A stretch of 5,205 nucleotides of DNA, from positions 13,339 to 18,543 of the forward strand of contig PLSH01000139.1 in NCBI GenBank assembly GCA_003165095.1, given 5' to 3'. The notes below the pieces were generated by a model. It was not told the origin of the DNA. It ran no database searches and was given only the letters and a program-made list of their open reading frames with translations. Every line of letters begins with the position of its first letter. The first letter of the stretch is position 1. The translations under genes were made by a program, and so were the position numbers. Below, piece after piece: positions 1 to 5,205 of the stretch. The DNA is from Acidobacteriaceae bacterium. Its GTDB lineage: Bacteria; Acidobacteriota; Terriglobia; Terriglobales; Acidobacteriaceae.

Positions 1-578
1 AGGTGGGTGAGGCCGTCGGGGTTGAATACGATGTAGAGCGTTCCCGGAATCAGGCCGAGCATCCATACGCCGGCCATTTTCACCAGATGCGGCATGGGGC
101 GCTGAGGTCGTTTCCATCGCGCCAGCCAGGGAAAGAGTATGTAGTAGAACGACTCGGCCGACATGGTCCAGGCCGGAGTGTTCAGGAACGTGGCGACGGA
201 GGGGACCCATCCCTGCAGCAGGAGCGGCGAGAGGATCATCCCCGTCCAGAACATGCGGTGGGTGTGGACCGCGTATTCGAGGGGAACAACCTGCCAGCTC
301 AAAAGCAGGCTGAGGAAGTAGATGGGATAGAGGCGCGTGAACCGGGCCTCCCAGAAGCGCACCTTGTCCAGTTCGCCCTTCCGCGCGCGGCCGGCATAGT
401 TATAGGCCAGCACAAAGCCCGAGAGCAAGATGAAGAAGCTGACTGAGGCGTAGCCGGCGTTGACGACGGGCGCGAAGATGCCAAACCACTGGGGATTTGA
501 AAAATGAAAGAAGACGATGTTGACGGCCGCAAAGCAACGCAAACCGGTCAGAGCGTTCAGTCGTTCTGGCTTGCGCAT
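1..578 (-). CDS. Acyltransferase 3 family membrane protein (OafA-like), N-terminal part
   Basis: The reading frame runs from an ATG at 578 leftward and stays open to the window edge, giving 192 codons; the rest lies outside. The translation (MRKPERLNALTGLRCF...) shows the marks of the acyltransferase-3 family (PF01757). These are the R-X10-H pair at Arg14 and His25, FFILLSGF at 48-55, RFTR at 79-82 followed by LYPIYF, and the PAWTMSAESFYYILFP segment at 135-150. Several hydrophobic helices are present, of about ten expected in a full protein of 350-400 residues. Known members move acyl groups, often acetyl, onto sugars of O-antigen, exopolysaccharide or peptidoglycan at the inner membrane; the substrate here cannot be told. 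GGAG touches the ATG directly, too close for a normal ribosome site, and an in-frame GTG lies two codons upstream just after a TAA, so the exact start is uncertain. It lies 94 bases downstream of pyrH on the same strand. Confidence 0.9.
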   Translation of the reverse strand, partial: MRKPERLNALTGLRCFAAVNIVFFHFSNPQWFGIFAPVVNAGYASVSFFILLSGFVLAYNYAGRARKGELDKVRFWEARFTRLYPIYFLSLLLSWQVVPLEYAVHTHRMFWTGMILSPLLLQGWVPSVATFLNTPAWTMSAESFYYILFPWLARWKRPQRPMPHLVKMAGVWMLGLIPGTLYIVFNPDGLTH

Positions 579-636
579 CTCCACTGAGAATTAGACGTCT
601 CCGAACCCCTCTGATGCCACTTTGCAAGCCCGGGCC

Positions 637-672
637 TCTCAAAAAAAAACTGATCCCCGGGGGCCCCTGAGA
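637..672 (-). terminator. Possible intrinsic terminator after pyrH (weak)
   Basis: On the minus strand, directly after the pyrH TAG, a self-complementary GC block (655-667, GGGGCCCCCGGGG) is followed six bases later by nine Ts (641-649). TCTCA at 672-668 can pair with TGAGA at 641-637 around it. The U tract after a GC-rich block looks terminator-like. However, the GC block itself can form only a short stem, so the call is tentative. Confidence 0.25.
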
Positions 673-1377
673 CTACGAGGTAACCAGCGACCCGACTTTT
701 TCGCCCAGCACCACGCGACGGATATTTCCCGGCTGGTTCATGTTGAAGATGATCATGGGCAGGTTGTTGTCCTTGCACAGGCTCACCGCAGTCAGATCCA
801 TGATTTTCAGGCCCTGGCGCAGAATCTCCATGTAGGTGATCTCGTCGTATTTGACGGCGTCCTTCACCAGCACGGGGTCGGCGCTATAAATGCCTTCGAC
901 CTTGGTTCCTTTGAGCAGAACATCGGCCTTGATCTCCATTGCGCGGAGGCTGGCGGCCGTGTCCGTGGAGAAGAACGGGTTGCCGATGCCGGCCGCAAAG
1001 ATGACCACTCGGCCTTTTTCCAGGTGGCGCACGGCCCGGCGGCGAATATACGGTTCAGCCAGCTGGTTCATGAAGACGGCGCTCATCACCCGGCACTGAA
1101 CGCCGCGCTTTTCGAGCGCGTCCTGGATGGCAATGGCATTGATGACGGTGGCCAGCATGCCCATGCTGTCGGCGCTTACCCGGTCCATCTCCCGGGCCTG
1201 GGCCTCGACGCCGCGGAAGAAGTTCCCTCCGCCCACCACCAGCCCAATCTGCACTCCGAGGGCGTGGATTTCAGCAATTTCGCCGGTAATCTCCGACACT
1301 TTTTCGGCGTCCAGGCCGAAACCGCGTTCACCGGCCAGGGCCTCTCCCGACAGCTTCAGAACAATCCTTTTATACAT
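673..1377 (-). CDS. pyrH: UMP kinase
   Basis: Bacterial UMP kinase phosphorylates UMP to UDP with ATP in the cytoplasm, the committed step from UMP to all other pyrimidine nucleotides. The 234-residue product is close to the usual length of about 240 and belongs to the amino acid kinase fold. Visible motifs in order are KLSGE (8-12), GGGNFFRG (49-56), the UMP-site region [17 protein letters not shown] (64-80, with Arg66 and Asp70), [10 protein letters not shown] (133-142), the nucleotide-binding [13 protein letters not shown] (156-168), and [13 protein letters not shown] (193-205). The ATG at 1377 begins the canonical [12 protein letters not shown]. The frame upstream has no other start before a TGA at 1441-1443, and no clear Shine-Dalgarno is seen. 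In most bacteria pyrH sits in rpsB-tsf-pyrH-frr; here neither tsf upstream nor frr downstream is next to it. Family members are regulated by GTP and UTP. Identification is secure. Confidence 0.98.
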   Translation of the reverse strand: MYKRIVLKLSGEALAGERGFGLDAEKVSEITGEIAEIHALGVQIGLVVGGGNFFRGVEAQAREMDRVSADSMGMLATVINAIAIQDALEKRGVQCRVMSAVFMNQLAEPYIRRRAVRHLEKGRVVIFAAGIGNPFFSTDTAASLRAMEIKADVLLKGTKVEGIYSADPVLVKDAVKYDEITYMEILRQGLKIMDLTAVSLCKDNNLPMIIFNMNQPGNIRRVVLGEKVGSLVTS

Positions 1378-1542
1378 GCCGTTTCGAGTATCGCATACGA
1401 GCTGAGGGTTCTCCCAAATTGGACCTTCACCCTGCGAGATTCAATTCGGGAAGCCGTCTTACGGTTTTTCATCCGCGTCCGGGCCGCATTCGCCCAATAG
1501 CTACTTATTCTTGCTTCATCCGGTGTCAAACGGCAGGTAACT
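1378..1542. promoter_or_regulatory. Divergent intergenic region with candidate promoter elements
   Basis: This 165-base spacer lies between the divergently read pyrH and the small unknown gene, so promoters in both directions are expected. On the minus strand a perfect TTGACA (1529-1524) is followed by an A/T-rich stretch (about 1516-1501), but no good -10 hexamer stands at the right spacing. If used, it would give pyrH a leader of over 100 bases. On the plus strand a small hairpin, CCGT-CTT-ACGG (1454-1464), is followed by five Ts (1465-1469); adding two A-T pairs and one G-T pair lengthens the stem to seven. For the plus gene, AGG at 1535-1537 is a modest ribosome site. Confidence 0.3.
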
Positions 1543-1902
1543 ATGGTGGTTAAGACGCAATACAAGGGACGCGAATACACCGGCGTGGAAGTTGGGGCCG
1601 GCAATGTCCGGCGCTATTTTCCCAGACAAATTGAAGCAATCGAGCTGGAATTGGACCATTTGCAGATTCAGTGCAGCCTGGCGCCCGGATTCTGGGAGGG
1701 CGCTGCCGAGATTCGTGATCGGCGGCTCGGCGCGTGGCTGGAGTCAAAGAACTTTCACGGCAGGCGGGGTGAATCTCCGGTTCCATTAGCGATGATTCCC
1801 TCCGGGAAAAACTGCTTCCGGCTGCTGCGGATTCAACAGAATGGTCAATCCGGGAGCAAGCCGATGCCTGCCGCCCCCAGTCCCGCCTGGAACGGCGCGT
1901 AA
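1543..1902 (+). CDS. Small protein of unknown function (119 aa)
   Basis: I do not recognise a named family. The ATG at 1543 has AGG five bases upstream, and the frame ends in TAA at 1900-1902. The first 95 or so residues look like a real compact soluble domain, mixed in charge and hydrophobic residues. Examples are the segment GNVRRYFPRQIEAIELELDH (residues 20-39), LAPGFWEGAAEIRDRRL near 46-62, GAWLESKNF near 63-71, and PVPLAMIPSGKNCFRL near 79-94. There is no signal peptide, membrane helix, or metal or nucleotide motif. The last 25 residues (from about 95) are polar, proline/alanine-rich and look like a disordered tail or local extension of the frame. It is divergent from pyrH and 121 bases ahead of dapD on the same strand, so it may share a transcript with dapD. 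The antisense frame here has the composition of a shadow. The gene is probably real; its function is unknown. Confidence 0.6.
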   Translation: MVVKTQYKGREYTGVEVGAGNVRRYFPRQIEAIELELDHLQIQCSLAPGFWEGAAEIRDRRLGAWLESKNFHGRRGESPVPLAMIPSGKNCFRLLRIQQNGQSGSKPMPAAPSPAWNGA

Positions 1903-2023
1903 AGCGTGCTGTCTCCCGGGTGTGCGGCCAGGCAGTTTGGACGCGGGGGTCCATGCACAGCCGGCGGGGGGTCCTGTTCCTTGCTATGAGCGGCGCATCG
2001 CGAGTTGATAGACTCGGAATGCA
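1903..2023 (+). promoter_or_regulatory. Leader/spacer upstream of dapD
   Basis: This 121-base spacer holds two copies of GGGGGTCC (1945-1952 and 1967-1974), 22 bases apart, which is about two helical turns. A short hairpin CGAGT-TGATAG-ACTCG (2001-2016) ends where the weak dapD ribosome site (GGA, 2016-2018) begins. No convincing sigma-70 promoter pair was found, and the spacer is too short for a lysine riboswitch. A regulatory role for these elements is a guess. Confidence 0.2.
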
Positions 2024-2872
2024 ATGACAATCAGCCAGTTGGAAAAGACAATCGAGCGATATTTCGCCGCGGGACCGGCCGCTATCGGCGATCCGCTGGC
2101 CATGGCGGCGTTTCTCACCTTGCGCGCCGCCCTCGAGGGCGGTGAAGTGCGCGCGGCCTCGCCGGATTCCGGCTCGGCGACCGGCTGGCGGGTGAATGCC
2201 TGGGTCAAACAGGGCATCCTGCTGGGGTTCCGGCTGGGCGGGTTGGAAGAACTGCCGGCGGGCGGCCTCTCGTTTGTCGACAAGAGTACTTTTCCGGTGC
2301 GGCACTTCGGTTCGGGTGATGGTGTGCGCGTGGTACCGGGAGGGTCCTCGATCCGCTCCGGGACATATGTGGCGCGAGGCGTGGTCTGCATGCCGCCCAT
2401 GTACATCAATGCGGGCGCGTATGTAGACGAGGGCACGATGGTGGATTCGCACGCCCTGGTCGGCTCCTGCGCGCAGATCGGCAAGCGCGTGCACCTGAGC
2501 GCCGGGGCGCAGATTGGCGGCGTGCTGGAGCCGGTAAACGCCGGCCCGGTAGTGATTGAAGACGACGTGCTGGTGGGCGGCAACTGCGGCATCTACGAGG
2601 GCATCATTGTGCGCAAGGGCGCCGTGCTTGCGGCGGGAACCATTCTCACGCGCGGCACGCCGGTGTTCGACCTGGTGAGCGGGGAAGTCCTGCGCGCTTC
2701 GGGCGATCTGCCGCTGATCATTCCAGAGAATGCTGTCGTGGTTCCCGGTGCGCGCGCTGTGACCAAGGGCAACGGGCAGGAGTGGGGACTGAGCCTGTAC
2801 GCCGCGGTCATCGTGAAATATCGCGATGAAAAGACCGACCTGAGCACGACGCTGGAAGACCTGCTGCGGTAG
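2024..2872 (+). CDS. dapD: 2,3,4,5-tetrahydropyridine-2,6-dicarboxylate N-succinyltransferase
   Basis: DapD transfers succinyl from succinyl-CoA to tetrahydrodipicolinate, giving N-succinyl-2-amino-6-oxopimelate in the succinylase route to diaminopimelate and lysine. It works in the cytoplasm as a trimer. The 282 residues match the family size (E. coli 274). A helical N-terminal domain (1-100) contains GWRVNAWVKQGILLGFRL (54-71), matching the conserved substrate-side helix. A left-handed parallel beta-helix of hexapeptide repeats follows (about 103-245), including the family signature YVDEGTMVDSHALVGSCAQI (133-152) and HLSAGAQIGGVLEP (157-170). Asp141 and Glu192 lie where I expect the acidic active-site residues reported for this family. 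The C-terminal strand SLYAAVIVKYRDEKT (257-271) is also typical. The ATG at 2024 has a weak GGA five bases upstream. No other dap or arg gene is adjacent. Identification is secure. Confidence 0.97.
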   Translation: MTISQLEKTIERYFAAGPAAIGDPLAMAAFLTLRAALEGGEVRAASPDSGSATGWRVNAWVKQGILLGFRLGGLEELPAGGLSFVDKSTFPVRHFGSGDGVRVVPGGSSIRSGTYVARGVVCMPPMYINAGAYVDEGTMVDSHALVGSCAQIGKRVHLSAGAQIGGVLEPVNAGPVVIEDDVLVGGNCGIYEGIIVRKGAVLAAGTILTRGTPVFDLVSGEVLRASGDLPLIIPENAVVVPGARAVTKGNGQEWGLSLYAAVIVKYRDEKTDLSTTLEDLLR

Positions 2873-2906
2873 AGCGTGTTGTATTTGGATCGGGGTTTTG
2901 TGCTTT

Positions 2907-2932
2907 CCCAGGTCCCAAAATCGGGACCCGGG
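2907..2932. terminator. Hairpin between convergent dapD and kinase genes
   Basis: CCCAGGTCCC (2907-2916) and GGGACCCGGG (2923-2932) form a ten-position stem around a six-base loop. Read on the minus strand all ten positions pair, one of them as G-U; on the plus strand that position is an A-C mismatch. It sits 35 bases after the dapD stop and 36 bases after the kinase stop, a natural place for a bidirectional terminator. No U tract follows on either strand, so a Rho-independent role is uncertain. It could instead be a copy of a dispersed intergenic repeat or an RNA 3'-end stabiliser. Confidence 0.5.
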
Positions 2933-2967
2933 GCACCCAACGTCATTCCAACTCAGGTGTGATTTCG

Positions 2968-4305
2968 CTAAGCAATGGGCAGCAGGACTGTGGCGCGGGC
3001 GCCATCGCCGTCTTCGCGATTGACGAGCTGGATTTCACCGCCGTGCGCGCGGGCGACCTGCTGGGCCAGGGCCAGGCCCACGCCGCTGCCGGCCGGCTTG
3101 GTGGTGTAGAAAGGGACAAACAGGTTATCGGTGTTGGCAATGCCGTGGCCGCGGTCCTCAATGGTGACGGTGACGCTCAAATCGGTCAGACGCCAGGTTG
3201 CCCGCACCGGATGCGAGCCGTTGGCGAGCGATGCATCCACAGCGTTGGCCAGCAGGTTGATGAACATCTGCTCCAACTGATCGGGATCGGCATTGAGATT
3301 GGCCGGCGGCCCCGGATCGAGTTCGATGGGCAGCCGCTGCTCCAGCAGCACTATGCGCTCCAGGAGCGGGCCGATCGGCACCGGCCTGAGGCTGGGCGGC
3401 GGCAACTGGGCGAGCAGCCGGTAGGACTGCACAAAGCGGTGCAGGGCGTCGGCGCGGCTCTCCACCACGCCCAGGCCGCGGCGGAAATCGCGCAGCGTGG
3501 CCTCCTCGCCATGCAGGCTATCCACGCGCTCCAGCAGGCTGCCGGCGATGGATTTAATGGGTGCAAGCGAGTTGGAAAGCTCGTGGCCGAGCACGCGGAT
3601 GAGCCGCTTCCAGGCGATCTGTTCCTCTTCTTTGAGGGGCTGGCTCACATCGGCGAGCAACAGCAGCGTGTGGGGCACGCCGTCCTGGCGGAAGACGGCC
3701 CGGCGCAACAGCCATCGCGTGGGCCGGGGCGCGAAAGAGTGAATGGACTGGTCCGGCGCGGCGAGCAGATCTTCAAGTCCGAGCTCGCGGGCCGAACGCC
3801 CGAAGCAACGCGCATAGGGCAGGCCGAGCAGCTTCAGCGCGGAGTCGTTGACAAGTTGCAGGAGGTTTTCGCGGTCGAAGGCGAACAGAGGCGCGTGCAT
3901 CACTTCAAGGATGCGGGCCAGCAGCGCTGTCGACTCGAGCGAACGCACGCGCTGCTTCTGCAGCAGGTCAGCGAGCGCGTTGACCTCAGTGGCCAGCTCT
4001 CCCAGCGCATCGGGCGCGCCTGCTCCGCGCGCGCGGAAAGAGTAGTCGCCTTCGCGCAGCGAGGCCACCACATTGGAAAGCGTCTGCATGGGGCGCACCA
4101 TCGATTCGACGAGAGCCGAGGCGGTGAGCGCGAGATAAATCAGCAGAGAGAGGCCAAGCAGCAAGGCGGGCGCAAGGCCGATCTGGCGCTGATAAAAGAA
4201 GACGGCGACTAAAACGAGCGCAGGCAGCGCGAGGAGCAGGGAATAGAGCCACACCCGGCGAATGGCCGAGCGTCTTTGCCGGCGCACTTGCTTTTCATAG
4301 GCCAT
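2968..4305 (-). CDS. Membrane sensor histidine kinase, NtrY/NtrB-like (HAMP-PAS-HisKA-HATPase)
   Basis: The product (445 residues from the ATG at 4305) should autophosphorylate on a histidine and pass the phosphate to the regulator encoded just upstream. Numbered from this ATG, it has a basic N-terminus, two membrane helices (about 18-37 and 42-66) with only a few residues between them, and a HAMP linker (67-117). A PAS-like domain follows (about 122-225). The phospho-acceptor box RVLGHELSNSLAPIKS has His241 and Glu242. The ATP-binding domain has the N-box QMFINLLANAVDAS (Asn350, Asn354), the G1 box IEDRGHGI (Asp384, Gly388), the F box VPFYTTK and the G2 box GSGVGLAL (406-413). With hardly any outside loop, the signal is likely met in the membrane or cytoplasm. 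The ATG overlaps the regulator stop by 11 bases, which suggests translational coupling. A TTG at 4314 would add three residues. Neither start has a clear ribosome site. Confidence 0.93.
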   Translation of the reverse strand: MAYEKQVRRQRRSAIRRVWLYSLLLALPALVLVAVFFYQRQIGLAPALLLGLSLLIYLALTASALVESMVRPMQTLSNVVASLREGDYSFRARGAGAPDALGELATEVNALADLLQKQRVRSLESTALLARILEVMHAPLFAFDRENLLQLVNDSALKLLGLPYARCFGRSARELGLEDLLAAPDQSIHSFAPRPTRWLLRRAVFRQDGVPHTLLLLADVSQPLKEEEQIAWKRLIRVLGHELSNSLAPIKSIAGSLLERVDSLHGEEATLRDFRRGLGVVESRADALHRFVQSYRLLAQLPPPSLRPVPIGPLLERIVLLEQRLPIELDPGPPANLNADPDQLEQMFINLLANAVDASLANGSHPVRATWRLTDLSVTVTIEDRGHGIANTDNLFVPFYTTKPAGSGVGLALAQQVARAHGGEIQLVNREDGDGARATVLLPIA

Positions 4306-5205
4306 ATTTTTCAATGCGCCGGTAGAGTGCGGCGCGGCTCAGTCCGAGCGCCTCCGCGGCCTGAGAGATGTTGCCGTCGCAGCGGCGAAGAACTTTCTTG
4401 ATCAGCAGCGCTTCCACTTCGTCGATGCTCATGTTTTCAAAAGAAGGCGCGGCCGCCCGCGCTGAGGCGATGGCGAGGTTTGCCGGCTCCACTTCTTCTC
4501 CGCGGCACAGGAGCACGGCGCGCTCGACGGTGTGCTCCAGTTCGCGCACATTGCCCGGCCAGGGATATTGCATCACCTGCTGCATGGCCGAAGGCGAAAA
4601 GCCGCTGACCTGCTTGCGATAGCGGGTTCGATTGCGAGCCAGAAAATACTGGGCGAGCAGCGGGATGTCTTCACGGCGTTCGCGCAGCGCGGGAAGATGG
4701 ATTTCGACGGTGTTGATGCGGAAAAGAAGATCCTCGCGGAAGTTGCCGGCGGCAGCTTCCTCGGGGAGCAGGGCGTTGGTGGCGGAAAGAATCCTTACAT
4801 CCACGCGCCGGGTTTGCGAGGATCCCACACGCTCCAACTCGCCGCTCTCCAGCACGCGCAGCAGCTTGGCCTGCTGGCGCAGCGGCACGTTGGCGATCTC
4901 GTCGAGAAAGAGCGTGCCGCCGTTGGCCAGCTCGAAGCGGCCGATGCGATCGGTGCGCGCGTCGGTGAATGCGCCCTTGACGTGACCGAAGATTTCGCTT
5001 TCGAAGGTGCCCTCGGGCAATCCGCCGGCATTGACCGCAACCAGCGGCATGCGGGCGCGCGGCGAGGCGGCGTGCAGCAGCCGGGCCACGATCTCCTTGC
5101 CGGTGCCGTGCTCCCCGGTGATGAGCACGTTGGCATCCGACGGCCCCACCTGCGCGATGAGCTCGAGCACCGGCTGCATTGACGGCGCGCCGGCCACAAA
5201 CTCCG
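4295..5205 (-). CDS. Sigma-54-dependent response regulator, NtrC family (N-terminus beyond window)
   Basis: The frame is open to the right edge, so the expected N-terminal receiver domain is outside; a GTG at 5197 is only an internal codon. The visible part is the AAA+ activator domain plus DNA-binding end, which would remodel sigma-54 RNA polymerase at -24/-12 promoters. Numbered from that GTG, it has Walker A GEHGTGKE (28-35), the sigma-54 contact loop GAFTDA (75-80, an Asp where GAFTGA has its second Gly), and Walker B GGTLFLDE (93-100, Asp99 and Glu100). Further on are sensor I SATN (138-141), arginine-finger region [10 protein letters not shown] (153-162) and sensor [12 protein letters not shown] (213-222). 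A Fis-type helix-turn-helix follows at about 261-300 ([20 protein letters not shown]). The TGA at 4297-4295 overlaps the kinase start, so the two form a two-component operon. The target promoters are not identifiable here. Confidence 0.95.
   Translation of the reverse strand, partial: EFVAGAPSMQPVLELIAQVGPSDANVLITGEHGTGKEIVARLLHAASPRARMPLVAVNAGGLPEGTFESEIFGHVKGAFTDARTDRIGRFELANGGTLFLDEIANVPLRQQAKLLRVLESGELERVGSSQTRRVDVRILSATNALLPEEAAAGNFREDLLFRINTVEIHLPALRERREDIPLLAQYFLARNRTRYRKQVSGFSPSAMQQVMQYPWPGNVRELEHTVERAVLLCRGEEVEPANLAIASARAAAPSFENMSIDEVEALLIKKVLRRCDGNISQAAEALGLSRAALYRRIEKYGL

Noticed and set aside
3..446. Plus-strand open frame at the left edge
   Set aside because: It lies opposite the acyltransferase, whose minus-strand translation holds the family motifs; the plus translation is highly charged and featureless.
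580..635. Possible sigma-54 promoter (TGGCAT...) ahead of the acyltransferase
   Set aside because: A GG is present, but the GC expected at the -12 position is missing at the required spacing.
622..1500. Long plus-strand open frame (292 codons) opposite pyrH
   Set aside because: It is antisense to an unmistakable pyrH, and its translation is rich in His, Gln, Ala and Asp, typical of a mirror frame in GC-rich DNA.
1903..2023. Lysine riboswitch ahead of dapD
   Set aside because: The spacer is shorter than the known riboswitch and lacks its multi-helix core and any terminator-like arm.
1550..2494. Minus-strand frame of 314 codons across the unknown gene and dapD
   Set aside because: It runs antisense through conserved dapD and has the Arg/His/Pro-rich composition of a shadow frame.
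1984..2592. Second minus-strand frame opposite dapD
   Set aside because: The Ser/Pro/Thr/Arg-rich translation has no domain and is fully covered by dapD.
2593..2946. Minus-strand frame beginning in the hairpin region and running into the dapD 3' half
   Set aside because: It is antisense to conserved dapD codons and has no recognisable protein feature.
2959..4212. Plus-strand frame of 417 codons opposite the histidine kinase
   Set aside because: It is long only because high-GC kinase codons leave few stops on the other strand; its product is Gln/His/Gly-rich with no domain, while the minus frame has every kinase box in order.
4532..5182. Plus-strand frame of 216 codons opposite the sigma-54 regulator
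   Set aside because: It mirrors the AAA+ domain and has no own motif.

Overview
The window is an ordinary, high-GC stretch of bacterial chromosome. It carries six protein genes, two of them cut by the window edges. No RNA gene, CRISPR array, insertion sequence or phage gene is visible. The style of several proteins (the small unknown protein, and the ATPase type of the sigma-54 regulator) reminds me of Acidobacteriota, perhaps the Acidobacteriaceae/Terriglobia. That is an impression from memory, not something the sequence proves.

Left part (1-1377, all minus strand). pyrH, encoding UMP kinase, is complete. It is followed on the same strand, after 94 bases with a T9 tract, by the first 192 codons of a membrane acyltransferase of the acyltransferase-3 (OafA-like) family that runs off the left edge. 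The usual pyrH neighbours rpsB, tsf and frr are absent from both flanks inside the window.

Middle part (1378-2872, plus strand). A 165-base divergent spacer separates pyrH from a small gene for a protein I do not recognise (119 residues). After 121 bases comes dapD, the tetrahydrodipicolinate N-succinyltransferase of the succinylase branch of lysine/diaminopimelate synthesis. It is very well conserved and complete.

Right part (2873-5205, minus strand). A convergent spacer with a strong hairpin (2907-2932) separates dapD from a two-component pair. The pair is transcribed right to left: a sigma-54-dependent NtrC-type response regulator (its N-terminus lies beyond the right edge), then a membrane histidine kinase whose start overlaps the regulator's stop by 11 bases. 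The kinase has two closely spaced membrane helices and almost no outside loop, then HAMP, PAS and catalytic domains. It therefore probably senses something in the membrane or cytoplasm. The regulator carries GAFTDA in place of the classical GAFTGA loop.

I see no clear sign of a new multi-gene system. The points most worth a second look are the unknown protein at 1543-1902, the GAFTDA variant with its loop-less kinase, and the intergenic hairpin at 2907-2932, which may belong to a dispersed repeat family.
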